Shown here one piece after another: positions 49,589-63,046 of a DNA stretch of 64,000 bases. The stretch's first letter is position 1, and every line of letters begins with the position of its first letter. The translations under genes and the position numbers were made by a program. The notes under the pieces were generated by a model. It did not search any database, was not told the DNA's origin, and saw only the letters and a program-made list of their open reading frames with translations. Origin of the DNA: Aphelocoma coerulescens (taxonomy: Eukaryota; Chordata; Aves; Passeriformes; Corvidae); the NCBI RefSeq assembly GCF_041296385.1, contig NW_027183597.1:124001-188000 (forward strand), given 5' to 3'.

Positions 49589-51781
49589 CCATCACACTTT
49601 TCACTCTTGCAGCTCGGTTGAAAAGCTCCAGCAGCTGCTCCCGCAATAGCAAAAGGTTCTAGAAGTGAAAGCCAGTTTGGGGCTGCACCTTCTCCTTGCC
49701 GCATGTAAGCCACACCAAACTCCCTGATGCACTCTGTCCTCCCCTTCTCAAAGGAGTAGACGGTGGCATCAGGACACACCTGTGTCCCAGCAGCTGGGTG
49801 CCCAGCCGGGAGCAGGAGCAGGGCTGGGGCTGCTCCCAAAGTTGCCCCGCCCCAATGCCAGAGCCGGACATATGCTGAGGGGGGGCTGGATCAGGCTTTA
49901 TTGTCCAGCTGCATGCCAGGAGTGAGCACAAAATCTACCTGCATTCTCTGCAGCATGCCATCCTGGAGCAGAGCCATTGCCAAAGGAAGCCGTGAGCCCG
50001 TGCCAAGCCAGTGCCGGAGTGGGATCCTAGCAGCACCTGTGGAAGCCGGGAGAGAGGAGCCCACCTGGAGCAGGTTCGTGCAGGATTAATCATCCCGTGG
50101 CTTCCCACCAGGGTCCTGTTGCTTCCAAAAGGCCCCACAGTGTCACTGTGGCCCCTCGGTTCCACCAGGTTCCATAGCGTCACTGTGGTGCCCAGGGTTC
50201 CGTCAGCTTCGCCAGCATCCCCACGGTCTGCAGAGCTCCCCGAGCTTCTGTGGTGTCACAGTGGAGGCAGGGTTGCATCAGGTTCCATAGCATCAGCACG
50301 GTCTCCAGGGCTCCCAGAGGTTCTGTGGTGTCACAGTGGAGGCAGGGTTGCATCAGGTTCCATAGCATCAGCACAGTCTCCAGGGCTCCCTGAGCTTCTG
50401 TGGTGTCACAGTGGAGGCAGGGTTGCATCAGGTTCCATAGCATCAGCACGGTCTCCAGGGCTCCCAGAGGTTCTGTGGTGTCACAGAGGAGGCAGGGTTG
50501 CATCAGGTTCCATAGCATCAGCACGGTCTCCAGGGCTCCCCTGAGCTTCTGTGGTGGTGTCACAGAGGAGCCAGGCTTCCTTGTAGTTCCCCAGCATCAC
50601 AAAGGCTCTCCTGGGAGCCACGGGTCACAAAGCACCGTGGGCTCTGTGCAGCCCCGCTGTGTCACAATGGCCGCTGGCTTCCACGAGCCCCCGCAGTGTC
50701 CCAGTGGGCCCCGTGGCTTTAGGAGTGGGTGGCTGGGAGTTGGTGCCAGCGGCTGGGGGAGCAGCAGCAGGGACTGTGTGTGGACAGTGCCATGGCCACT
50801 TGTGTGGCCACTGGTGTCTCTGTGCCAGGCACAGCCGTGGTGTGTAACACCGGCTCCGGGTCCTTTGGCTGTGCAGGTGGCAGTCACGGCCTGGAGCAGG
50901 GCTGCTCCCGGGGGACAGCCTGGGGCAGGAGGCTGCTGGAGATTCATTCCCCACACTCCTTGTCATGAGGTGCTCAGAGTGATTGGAAAGGCTGTTGGCA
51001 GCAGGCAGTTCTCTGGGTTCAAGCTGTGGAGCTGTCAGCGGGAATGCAAAGGCCAAGCTGGTGAGCCTTTTGTCCTGGTGCCTTTAGTGTGTGAGCAGTC
51101 CCTGGTGCCGTTGTCTTTGGATCCTGAGTGTGGGAGAGGCAAGGCTTAGGATGGTGCGTAGAGCTGAGAAGGAAAGTGCCGAGAGCAGCGTGTGTGCTGC
51201 TGCTTTGAGGGGTGCAGTTGAAGTTGTAGGCAGCAAGAGCTTTCTCAGCTGGCCCTTTTGTGAGCTCTGCTTTTGCCAGATGACTTCCATCTTACCCTCT
51301 TACCATCTTAGCCTCTCATTTTTGCATATCCCAAACCCCCTTCCAAACATCCAGCAGCTGCTTGTAAAGAAGAAGTCCTAGAACAAAAAGCCAGTGCTGC
51401 CTTTCATAGCCCCTTTGCTGTCTATGAAGTAGAGGAAAGAAGCTAGTGAGACGCACTTTCTTTCTCAACTCCATAGAGCGCATCCTTCTCTCAAGGTGGC
51501 AGAGTCCTTGGCGGAAGTGAAGCATCTGCAGCTGCAGTTCAGACTGAGAGATGTGCCAGGACAGGAAACATTTGCTGACCTTCCCTGTTCCCTGTGCAAC
51601 ATGATTCTCGCATCCCAGTCACTTTCACACACCTTCGGTACCCCTGAGTCCAAGCAGCTAAAGCTCACAGAGACAGAAGTGTCAGGAAGGAAAACGTTGC
51701 AAAAGCACCCCCTTCTCTTATCAGCATATAAATTGTGCACAACAGGCTGCGGCACCGAACCTTCCTTCTCAGATAGACATG
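49589..51781 (+). repeat. Macrosatellite unit 23 (class f, four inner copies)
   Basis: Length 2,193 bp, four copies at 50249-50548, all catcagcac. Carries ctccggg and the cacacc/ggtaccc pair. Inner pattern identical to unit 27. Confidence 0.95.
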
Positions 51782-54049
51782 CCATCACACTTTTCACTCT
51801 TGCAGCTCGGTTGAAAAGCTCCAGCAGCTGCTCCCGCAATAGCAAAAGGTTCTAGAAGTGAAAGCCAGTTTGGGGCTGCACCTTCTCCTTGCCGCATGTA
51901 AGCCACACCAAACTCCCTGATGCACTCTGTCCTCCCCTTCTCAAAGGAGTAGACGGTGGCATCAGGACACACCTGTGTCCCAGCAGCTGGGTGCCCAGCC
52001 GGGAGCAGGAGCAGGGCTGGGGCTGCTCCCAAAGTTGCCCCGCCCCAATGCCAGAGCCGGACATATGCTGAGGGGGGGCTGGATCAGGCTTTATTGTCCA
52101 GCTGCATGCCAGGAGTGAGCACAAAATCTACCTGCATTCTCTGCAGCATGCCATCCTGGAGCAGAGCCATTGCCAAAGGAAGCCGTGAGCCCGTGCCAAG
52201 CCAGTGCCGGAGTGGGATCCTAGCAGCACCTGTGGAAGCCGGGAGAGAGGAGCCCACCTGGAGCAGGTTCGTGCAGGATTAATCATCCCGTGGCTTCCCA
52301 CCAGGGTCCTGTTGCTTCCAAAAGGCCCCACAGTGTCACTGTGGCCCCTCGGTTCCACCAGGTTCCATAGCGTCACTGTGGTGCCCAGGGTTCCGTCAGC
52401 TTCGCCAGCATCCCCACGGTCTGCAGAGCTCCCCGAGCTTCTGTGGTGTCACAGTGGAGGCAGGGTTGCATCAGGTTCCATAGCATCAGCACGGTCTCCA
52501 GGGCTCCCAGAGGTTCTGTGGTGTCACAGTGGAGGCAGGGTTGCATCAGGTTCCATAGCATCACCACAGTCTCCAGGGCTCCCTGAGCTTCTGTGGTGTC
52601 ACAGTGGAGGCAGGGTTGCATCAGGTTCCATAGCATCAGCACGGTCTCCAGGGCTCCCAGAGGTTCTGTGGTGTCACAGAGGAGGCAGGGTTGCATCAGG
52701 TTCCATAGCATCACCACGGTCTCCAGGGCTCCAAGAGCTTCTGTGGTGTCACAGAGGAGGCAGGGTTGCATCAGGTTCAATAGCATCAGCACGGTCTCCA
52801 GGGCTCCCCTGAGCTTCTGTGGTGGTGTCACAGAGGAGCCAGGCTTCCTTGTAGTTCCCCAGCATCACAAAGGCTCTCCTGGGAGCCACGGGTCACAAAG
52901 CACCGTGGGCTCTGTGCAGCCCCGCTGTGTCACAATGGCCGCTGGCTTCCACGAGCCCCCGCAGTGTCCCAGTGGGCCCCGTGGCTTTAGGAGTGGGTGG
53001 CTGGGAGTTGGTGCCAGCGGCTGGGGGAGCAGCAGCAGGGACTGTGTGTGGACAGTGCCATGGCCACTTGTGTGGCCACTGGTGTCTCTGTGCCAGGCAC
53101 AGCCGTGGTGTGTAACACCGGCTCTGGGTCCTTTGGCTGTGCAGGTGGCAGTCACGGCCTGGAGCAGGGCTGCTCCCGGGGGACAGCCTGGGGCAGGAGG
53201 CTGCTGGAGATTCATTCCCCACACTCCTTGTCATGAGGTGCTCAGAGTGATTGGAAAGGCTGTTGGCAGCAGGCAGTTCTCTGGGTTCAAGCTGTGGAGC
53301 TGTCAGCGGGAATGCAAAGGCCAAGCTGGTGAGCCTTTTGTCCTGGTGCCTTTAGTGTGTGAGCAGTCCCTGGTGCCGTTGTCTTTGGATCCTGAGTGTG
53401 GGAGAGGCAAGGCTTAGGATGGTGCGTAGAGCTGAGAAGGAAAGTGCCGAGAGCAGCGTGTGTGCTGCTGCTTTGAGGGGTGCAGTTGAAGTTGTAGGCA
53501 GCAAGAGCTTTCTCAGCTGGCCCTTTTGTGAGCTCTGCTTTTGCCAGATGACTTCCATCTTACCCTCTTACCATCTTAGCCTCTCATTTTTGCATATCCC
53601 AAACCCCCTTCCAAACATCCAGCAGCTGCTTGTAAAGAAGAAGTCCTAGAACAAAAAGCCAGTGCTGCCTTTCATAGCCCCTTTGCTGTCTATGAAGTAG
53701 AGGAAAGAAGCTAGTGAGACGCACTTTCTTTCTCAACTCCATAGAGCGCATCCTTCTCTCAAGGTGGCAGAGTCCTTGGCGGAAGTGAAGCATCTGCAGC
53801 TGCAGTTCAGACTGAGAGATGTGCCAGGACAGGAAACATTTGCTGACCTTCCCTGTTCCCTGTGCAACATGATTCTCGCATCCCAGTCACTTTCACATAC
53901 CTTCGGTACCCCTGAGTCCAAGCAGCTAAAGCTCACAGAGACAGAAGTGTCAGGAAGGAAAACGTTGCAAAAGCACCCCCTTCTCTTATCAGCATATAAA
54001 TTGTGCACAACAGGCTGCGGCACCGAACCTTCCTTCTCAGATAGACATG
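51782..54049 (+). repeat. Macrosatellite unit 24 (class g, mixed marker)
   Basis: Full unit with five 75-bp copies at 52442-52816, class g. Near 53897-53910 it has the mixed state catacc followed by ggtaccc, found elsewhere only in unit 28. Confidence 0.95.
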
Positions 54050-56317
54050 CCATCACACTTTTCACTCTTGCAGCTCGGTTGAAAAGCTCCAGCAGCTGCT
54101 CCCGCAATAGCAAAAGGTTCTAGAAGTGAAAGCCAGTTTGGGGCTGCACCTTCTCCTTGCCGCATGTAAGCCACACCAAACTCCCTGATGCACTCTGTCC
54201 TCCCCTTCTCAAAGGAGTAGACGGTGGCATCAGGACACACCTGTGTCCCAGCAGCTGGGTGCCCAGCCGGGAGCAGGAGCAGGGCTGGGGCTGCTCCCAA
54301 AGTTGCCCCGCCCCAATGCCAGAGCCGGACATATGCTGAGGGGGGGCTGGATCAGGCTTTATTGTCCAGCTGCATGCCAGGAGTGAGCACAAAATCTACC
54401 TGCATTCTCTGCAGCATGCCATCCTGGAGCAGAGCCATTGCCAAAGGAAGCCGTGAGCCCGTGCCAAGCCAGTGCCGGAGTGGGATCCTAGCAGCACCTG
54501 TGGAAGCCGGGAGAGAGGAGCCCACCTGGAGCAGGTTTGTGCAGGATTAATCATCCCGTGGCTTCCCACCAGGGTCCTGTTGCTTCCAAAAGGCCCCACA
54601 GTGTCACTGTGGCCCCTCGGTTCCACCAGGTTCCATAGCGTCACTGTGGTGCCCAGGGTTCCGTCAGCTTCGCCAGCATCCCCACGGTCTGCAGAGCTCC
54701 CCGAGCTTCTGTGGTGTCACAGTGGAGGCAGGGTTGCATCAGGTTCCATAGCATCAGCACGGTCTCCAGGGCTCCCAGAGGTTCTGTGGTGTCACAGTGG
54801 AGGCAGGGTTGCATCAGGTTCCATAGCATCACCACGGTCTCCAGGGCTCCCAGAGGTTCTGTGGTGTCACAGTGGAGGCAGGGTTGCATCAGGTTCCATA
54901 GCATCAGCACGGTCTCCAGGGCTCCCAGAGGTTCTGTGGTGTCACAGAGGAGGCAGGGTTGCATCAGGTTCCATAGCATCAGCACGGTCTCCAGGGCTCC
55001 CAGAGGTTCTGTGGTGTCACAGAGGAGGCAGGGTTGCATCAGGTTCCATAGCATCAGCACGGTCTCCAGGGCTCCCCTGAGCTTCTGTGGTGGTGTCACA
55101 GAGGAGCCAGGCTTCCTTGTAGTTCCCCAGCATCACAAAGGCTCTCCTGGGAGCCACGGGTCACAAAGCACCGTGGGCTCTGTGCAGCCCCGCTGTGTCA
55201 CAATGGCCGCTGGCTTCCACGAGCCCCCGCAGTGTCCCAGTGGGCCCCGTGGCTTTAGGAGTGGGTGGCTGGGAGTTGGTGCCAGCGGCTGGGGGAGCAG
55301 CAGCAGGGACTGTGTGTGGACAGTGCCATGGCCACTTGTGTGGCCACTGGTGTCTCTGTGCCAGGCACAGCCGTGGTGTGTAACACCGGCTCCGGGTCCT
55401 TTGGCTGTGCAGGTGGCAGTCACGGCCTGGAGCAGGGCTGCTCCCGGGGGACAGCCTGGGGCAGGAGGCTGCTGGAGATTCATTCCCCACACTCCTTGTC
55501 ATGAGGTGCTCAGAGTGATTGGAAAGGCTGTTGGCAGCAGGCAGTTCTCTGGGTTCAAGCTGTGGAGCTGTCAGCGGGAATGCAAAGGCCAAGCTGGTGA
55601 GCCTTTTGTCCTGGTGCCTTTAGTGTGTGAGCAGTCCCTGGTGCCGTTGTCTTTGGATCCTGAGTGTGGGAGAGGCAAGGCTTAGGATGGTGCGTAGAGC
55701 TGAGAAGGAAAGTGCCGAGAGCAGCGTGTGTGCTGCTGCTTTGAGGGGTGCAGTTGAAGTTGTAGGCAGCAAGAGCTTTCTCAGCTGGCCCTTTTGTGAG
55801 CTCTGCTTTTGCCAGATGACTTCCATCTTACCCTCTTACCATCTTAGCCTCTCATTTTTGCATATCCCAAACCCCCTTCCAAACATCCAGCAGCTGCTTG
55901 TAAAGAAGAAGTCCTAGAACAAAAAGCCAGTGCTGCCTTTCATAGCCCCTTTGCTGTCTATGAAGTAGAGGAAAGAAGCTAGTGAGACGCACTTTCTTTC
56001 TCAACTCCATAGAGCGCATCCTTCTCTCAAGGTGGCAGAGTCCTTGGCGGAAGTGAAGCATCTGCAGCTGCAGTTCAGACTGAGAGATGTGCCAGGACAG
56101 GAAACATTTGCTGACCTTCCCTGTTCCCTGTGCAACATGATTCTCGCATCCCAGTCACTTTCACATACCTTCGGTATCCCTGAGTCCAAGCAGCTAAAGC
56201 TCACAGAGACAGAAGTGTCAGGAAGGAAAACGTTCCAAAAGCACCCCCTTCTCTTATCAGCATATAAATTGTGCACAACAGGCTGCGGCACCGAACCTTC
56301 CTTCTCAGATAGACATG
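54050..56317 (+). repeat. Macrosatellite unit 25 (class h)
   Basis: Full unit with five homogenised copies at 54710-55084. Carries ggtttgtg at 54538, shared only with unit 29, and acgttcc near 56235, shared only with unit 10. Confidence 0.95.
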
Positions 56318-58585
56318 CCATCACACTTTTCACTCTTGCAGCTCGGTTGAAAAGCTCCAGCAGCTGCTCCCGCAATAGCAAAAGGTTCTAGAAGTGAAAG
56401 CCAGTTTGGGGCTGCACCTTCTCCTTGCCGCATGTAAGCCACACCAAACTCCCTGATGCACTCTGTCCTCCCCTTCTCAAAGGAGTAGACGGTGGCATCA
56501 GGACACACCTGTGTCCCAGCAGCTGGGTGCCCAGCCGGGAGCAGGAGCAGGGCTGGGGCTGCTCCCAAAGTTGCCCCGCCCCAATGCCAGAGCCGGACAT
56601 ATGCTGAGGGGGGGCTGGATCAGGCTTTATTGTCCAGCTGCATGCCAGGAGTGAGCACAAAATCTACCTGCATTCTCTGCAGCATGCCATCCTGGAGCAG
56701 AGCCATTGCCAAAGGAAGCCGTGAGCCCGTGCCAAGCCAGTGCCGGAGTGGGATCCTAGCAGCACCTGTGGAAGCCGGGAGAGAGGAGCCCACCTGGAGC
56801 AGGTTCGTGCAGGATTAATCATCCCGTGGCTTCCCACCAGGGTCCTGTTGCTTCCAAAAGGCCCCACAGTGTCACTGTGGCCCCTCGGTTCCACCAGGTT
56901 CCATAGCGTCACTGTGGTGCCCAGGGTTCCGTCAGCTTCGCCAGCATCCCCACGGTCTGCAGAGCTCCCCGAGCTTCTGTGGTGTCACAGTGGAGGCAGG
57001 GTTGCATCAGGTTCCATAGCATCAGCACGGTCTCCAGGGCTCCCAGAGGTTCTGTGGTGTCACAGTGGAGGCAGGGTTGCATCAGGTTCCATAGCATCAC
57101 CACAGTCTCCAGGGCTCCCTGAGCTTCTGTGGTGTCACAGTGGAGGCAGGGTTGCATCAGGTTCCATAGCATCAGCACGGTCTCCAGAGCTCCCAGAGGT
57201 TCTGTGGTGTCACAGAGGAGGCAGGGTTGCATCAGGTTCCATAGCATCACCACGGTCTCCAGGGCTCCCAGAGGTTCTGTGGTGTCACAGAGGAGGCAGG
57301 GTTGCATCAGGTTCCATAGCATCAGCACAGTCTCCAGGGCTCCCCTGAGCTTCTGTGGTGGTGTCACAGAGGAGCCAGGCTTCCTTGTAGTTCCCCAGCA
57401 TCACAAAGGCTCTCCTGGGAGCCACGGGTCACAAAGCACCGTGGGCTCTGTGCAGCCCCGCTGTGTCACAATGGCCGCTGGCTTCCACGAGCCCCCGCAA
57501 TGTCCCAGTGGGCCCCGTGGCTTTAGGAGTGGGTGGCTGGGAGTTGGTGCCAGCGGCTGGGGGAGCAGCAGCAGGGACTGTGTGTGGACAGTGCCATGGC
57601 CACTTGTGTGGCCACTGGTGTCTCTGTGCCAGGCACAGCCGTGGTGTGTAACACCGGCTCTGGGTCCTTTGGCTGTGCAGGTGGCAGTCACGGCCTGGAG
57701 CAGGGCTGCTCCCGGGGGACAGCCTGGGGCAGGAGGCTGCTGGAGATTCATTCCCCACACTCCTTGTCATGAGGTGCTCAGAGTGATTGGAAAGGCTGTT
57801 GGCAGCAGGCAGTTCTCTGGGTTCAAGCTGTGGAGCTGTCAGCGGGAATGCAAAGGCCAAGCTGGTGAGCCTTTTGTCCTGGTGCCTTTAGTGTGTGAGC
57901 AGTCCCTGGTGCCGTTGTCTTTGGATCCTGAGTGTGGGAGAGGCAAGGCTTAGGATGGTGCGTAGAGCTGAGAAGGAAAGTGCCGAGAGCAGCGTGTGTG
58001 CTGCTGCTTTGAGGGGTGCAGTTGAAGTTGTAGGCAGCAAGAGCTTTCTCAGCTGGCCCTTTTGTGAGCTCTGCTTTTGCCAGATGACTTCCATCTTACC
58101 CTCTTACCATCTTAGCCTCTCATTTTTGCATATCCCAAACCCCCTTCCAAACATCCAGCAGCTGCTTGTAAAGAAGAAGTCCTAGAACAAAAAGCCAGTG
58201 CTGCCTTTCATAGCCCCTTTGCTGTCTATGAAGTAGAGGAAAGAAGCTAGTGAGACGCACTTTCTTTCTCAACTCCATAGAGCGCATCCTTCTCTCAAGG
58301 TGGCAGAGTCCTTGGCGGAAGTGAAGCATCTGCAGCTGCAGTTCAGACTGAGAGATGTGCCAGGACAGGAAACATTTGCTGACCTTCCCTGTTCCCTGTG
58401 CAACATGATTCTCGCATCCCAGTCACTTTCACATACCTTCGGTATCCCTGAGTCCAAGCAGCTAAAGCTCACAGAGACAGAAGTGTCAGGAAGGAAAACG
58501 TTGCAAAAGCACCCCCTTCTCTTATCAGCATATAAATTGTGCACAACAGGCTGCGGCACCGAACCTTCCTTCTCAGATAGACATG
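56318..58585 (+). repeat. Macrosatellite unit 26 (b/h hybrid)
   Basis: Full unit with five 75-bp copies at 56978-57352. Copies 1-3 follow class b. Copies 4-5 have the class h linker ccagaggttctg and gttccatag, and copy 5 has cagtctcc. This looks like a conversion tract. Private change cccgcaatg near 57499. Confidence 0.95.
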
Positions 58586-60778
58586 CCATCACACTTTTCA
58601 CTCTTGCAGCTCGGTTGAAAAGCTCCAGCAGCTGCTCCCGCAATAGCAAAAGGTTCTAGAAGTGAAAGCCAGTTTGGGGCTGCACCTTCTCCTTGCCGCA
58701 TGTAAGCCACACCAAACTCCCTGATGCACTCTGTCCTCCCCTTCTCAAAGGAGTAGACGGTGGCATCAGGACACACCTGTGTCCCAGCAGCTGGGTGCCC
58801 AGCCGGGAGCAGGAGCAGGGCTGGGGCTGCTCCCAAAGTTGCCCCGCCCCAATGCCAGAGCCGGACATATGCTGAGGGGGGGCTGGATCAGGCTTTATTG
58901 TCCAGCTGCATGCCAGGAGTGAGCACAAAATCTACCTGCATTCTCTGCAGCATGCCATCCTGGAGCAGAGCCATTGCCAAAGGAAGCCGTGAGCCCGTGC
59001 CAAGCCAGTGCCGGAGTGGGATCCTAGCAGCACCTGTGGAAGCCGGGAGAGAGGAGCCCACCTGGAGCAGGTTCGTGCAGGATTAATCATCCCGTGGCTT
59101 CCCACCAGGGTCCTGTTGCTTCCAAAAGGCCCCACAGTGTCACTGTGGCCCCTCGGTTCCACCAGGTTCCATAGCGTCACTGTGGTGCCCAGGGTTCCGT
59201 CAGCTTCGCCAGCATCCCCACGGTCTGCAGAGCTCCCCGAGCTTCTGTGGTGTCACAGTGGAGGCAGGGTTGCATCAGGTTCCATAGCATCAGCACGGTC
59301 TCCAGGGCTCCCAGAGGTTCTGTGGTGTCACAGTGGAGGCAGGGTTGCATCAGGTTCCATAGCATCAGCACAGTCTCCAGGGCTCCCTGAGCTTCTGTGG
59401 TGTCACAGTGGAGGCAGGGTTGCATCAGGTTCCATAGCATCAGCACGGTCTCCAGGGCTCCCAGAGGTTCTGTGGTGTCACAGAGGAGGCAGGGTTGCAT
59501 CAGGTTCCATAGCATCAGCACGGTCTCCAGGGCTCCCCTGAGCTTCTGTGGTGGTGTCACAGAGGAGCCAGGCTTCCTTGTAGTTCCCCAGCATCACAAA
59601 GGCTCTCCTGGGAGCCACGGGTCACAAAGCACCGTGGGCTCTGTGCAGCCCCGCTGTGTCACAATGGCCGCTGGCTTCCACGAGCCCCCGCAGTGTCCCA
59701 GTGGGCCCCGTGGCTTTAGGAGTGGGTGGCTGGGAGTTGGTGCCAGCGGCTGGGGGAGCAGCAGCAGGGACTGTGTGTGGACAGTGCCATGGCCACTTGT
59801 GTGGCCACTGGTGTCTCTGTGCCAGGCACAGCCGTGGTGTGTAACACCGGCTCCGGGTCCTTTGGCTGTGCAGGTGGCAGTCACGGCCTGGAGCAGGGCT
59901 GCTCCCGGGGGACAGCCTGGGGCAGGAGGCTGCTGGAGATTCATTCCCCACACTCCTTGTCATGAGGTGCTCAGAGTGATTGGAAAGGCTGTTGGCAGCA
60001 GGCAGTTCTCTGGGTTCAAGCTGTGGAGCTGTCAGCGGGAATGCAAAGGCCAAGCTGGTGAGCCTTTTGTCCTGGTGCCTTTAGTGTGTGAGCAGTCCCT
60101 GGTGCCGTTGTCTTTGGATCCTGAGTGTGGGAGAGGCAAGGCTTAGGATGGTGCGTAGAGCTGAGAAGGAAAGTGCCGAGAGCAGCGTGTGTGCTGCTGC
60201 TTTGAGGGGTGCAGTTGAAGTTGTAGGCAGCAAGAGCTTTCTCAGCTGGCCCTTTTGTGAGCTCTGCTTTTGCCAGATGACTTCCATCTTACCCTCTTAC
60301 CATCTTAGCCTCTCATTTTTGCATATCCCAAACCCCCTTCCAAACATCCAGCAGCTGCTTGTAAAGAAGAAGTCCTAGAACAAAAAGCCAGTGCTGCCTT
60401 TCATAGCCCCTTTGCTGTCTATGAAGTAGAGGAAAGAAGCTAGTGAGACGCACTTTCTTTCTCAACTCCATAGAGCGCATCCTTCTCTCAAGGTGGCAGA
60501 GTCCTTGGCGGAAGTGAAGCATCTGCAGCTGCAGTTCAGACTGAGAGATGTGCCAGGACAGGAAACATTTGCTGACCTTCCCTGTTCCCTGTGCAACATG
60601 ATTCTCGCATCCCAGTCACTTTCACACACCTTCGGTACCCCTGAGTCCAAGCAGCTAAAGCTCACAGAGACAGAAGTGTCAGGAAGGAAAACGTTGCAAA
60701 AGCACCCCCTTCTCTTATCAGCATATAAATTGTGCACAACAGGCTGCGGCACCGAACCTTCCTTCTCAGATAGACATG
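58586..60778 (+). repeat. Macrosatellite unit 27 (class f, four inner copies)
   Basis: Length 2,193 bp, four copies at 59246-59545. Same inner pattern and same ctccggg and cacacc/ggtaccc markers as unit 23. Confidence 0.95.
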
Positions 60779-63046
60779 CCATCACACTTTTCACTCTTGC
60801 AGCTCGGTTGAAAAGCTCCAGCAGCTGCTCCCGCAATAGCAAAAGGTTCTAGAAGTGAAAGCCAGTTTGGGGCTGCACCTTCTCCTTGCCGCATGTAAGC
60901 CACACCAAACTCCCTGATGCACTCTGTCCTCCCCTTCTCAAAGGAGTAGACGGTGGCATCAGGACACACCTGTGTCCCAGCAGCTGGGTGCCCAGCCGGG
61001 AGCAGGAGCAGGGCTGGGGCTGCTCCCAAAGTTGCCCCGCCCCAATGCCAGAGCCGGACATATGCTGAGGGGGGGCTGGATCAGGCTTTATTGTCCAGCT
61101 GCATGCCAGGAGTGAGCACAAAATCTACCTGCATTCTCTGCAGCATGCCATCCTGGAGCAGAGCCATTGCCAAAGGAAGCCGTGAGCCCGTGCCAAGCCA
61201 GTGCCGGAGTGGGATCCTAGCAGCACCTGTGGAAGCCGGGAGAGAGGAGCCCACCTGGAGCAGGTTCGTGCAGGATTAATCATCCCGTGGCTTCCCACCA
61301 GGGTCCTGTTGCTTCCAAAAGGCCCCACAGTGTCACTGTGGCCCCTCGGTTCCACCAGGTTCCATAGCGTCACTGTGGTGCCCAGGGTTCCGTCAGCTTC
61401 GCCAGCATCCCCACGGTCTGCAGAGCTCCCCGAGCTTCTGTGGTGTCACAGTGGAGGCAGGGTTGCATCAGGTTCCATAGCATCAGCACGGTCTCCAGGG
61501 CTCCCAGAGGTTCTGTGGTGTCACAGTGGAGGCAGGGTTGCATCAGGTTCCATAGCATCACCACAGTCTCCAGGGCTCCCTGAGCTTCTGTGGTGTCACA
61601 GTGGAGGCAGGGTTGCATCAGGTTCCATAGCATCAGCACGGTCTCCAGGGCTCCCAGAGGTTCTGTGGTGTCACAGAGGAGGCAGGGTTGCATCAGGTTC
61701 CATAGCATCACCACGGTCTCCAGGGCTCCAAGAGCTTCTGTGGTGTCACAGAGGAGGCAGGGTTGCATCAGGTTCAATAGCATCAGCACGGTCTCCAGGG
61801 CTCCCCTGAGCTTCTGTGGTGGTGTCACAGAGGAGCCAGGCTTCCTTGTAGTTCCCCAGCATCACAAAGGCTCTCCTGGGAGCCACGGGTCACAAAGCAC
61901 CGTGGGCTCTGTGCAGCCCCGCTGTGTCACAATGGCCGCTGGCTTCCACGAGCCCCCGCAGTGTCCCAGTGGGCCCCGTGGCTTTAGGAGTGGGTGGCTG
62001 GGAGTTGGTGCCAGCGGCTGGGGGAGCAGCAGCAGGGACTGTGTGTGGACAGTGCCATGGCCACTTGTGTGGCCACTGGTGTCTCTGTGCCAGGCACAGC
62101 CGTGGTGTGTAACACCGGCTCTGGGTCCTTTGGCTGTGCAGGTGGCAGTCACGGCCTGGAGCAGGGCTGCTCCCGGGGGACAGCCTGGGGCAGGAGGCTG
62201 CTGGAGATTCATTCCCCACACTCCTTGTCATGAGGTGCTCAGAGTGATTGGAAAGGCTGTTGGCAGCAGGCAGTTCTCTGGGTTCAAGCTGTGGAGCTGT
62301 CAGCGGGAATGCAAAGGCCAAGCTGGTGAGCCTTTTGTCCTGGTGCCTTTAGTGTGTGAGCAGTCCCTGGTGCCGTTGTCTTTGGATCCTGAGTGTGGGA
62401 GAGGCAAGGCTTAGGATGGTGCGTAGAGCTGAGAAGGAAAGTGCCGAGAGCAGCGTGTGTGCTGCTGCTTTGAGGGGTGCAGTTGAAGTTGTAGGCAGCA
62501 AGAGCTTTCTCAGCTGGCCCTTTTGTGAGCTCTGCTTTTGCCAGATGACTTCCATCTTACCCTCTTACCATCTTAGCCTCTCATTTTTGCATATCCCAAA
62601 CCCCCTTCCAAACATCCAGCAGCTGCTTGTAAAGAAGAAGTCCTAGAACAAAAAGCCAGTGCTGCCTTTCATAGCCCCTTTGCTGTCTATGAAGTAGAGG
62701 AAAGAAGCTAGTGAGACGCACTTTCTTTCTCAACTCCATAGAGCGCATCCTTCTCTCAAGGTGGCAGAGTCCTTGGCGGAAGTGAAGCATCTGCAGCTGC
62801 AGTTCAGACTGAGAGATGTGCCAGGACAGGAAACATTTGCTGACCTTCCCTGTTCCCTGTGCAACATGATTCTCGCATCCCAGTCACTTTCACATACCTT
62901 CGGTACCCCTGAGTCCAAGCAGCTAAAGCTCACAGAGACAGAAGTGTCAGGAAGGAAAACGTTGCAAAAGCACCCCCTTCTCTTATCAGCATATAAATTG
63001 TGCACAACAGGCTGCGGCACCGAACCTTCCTTCTCAGATAGACATG
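60779..63046 (+). repeat. Macrosatellite unit 28 (class g, mixed marker)
   Basis: Full unit with five 75-bp copies at 61439-61813. Has the same mixed catacc/ggtaccc state as unit 24, near 62894-62907. Confidence 0.95.
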
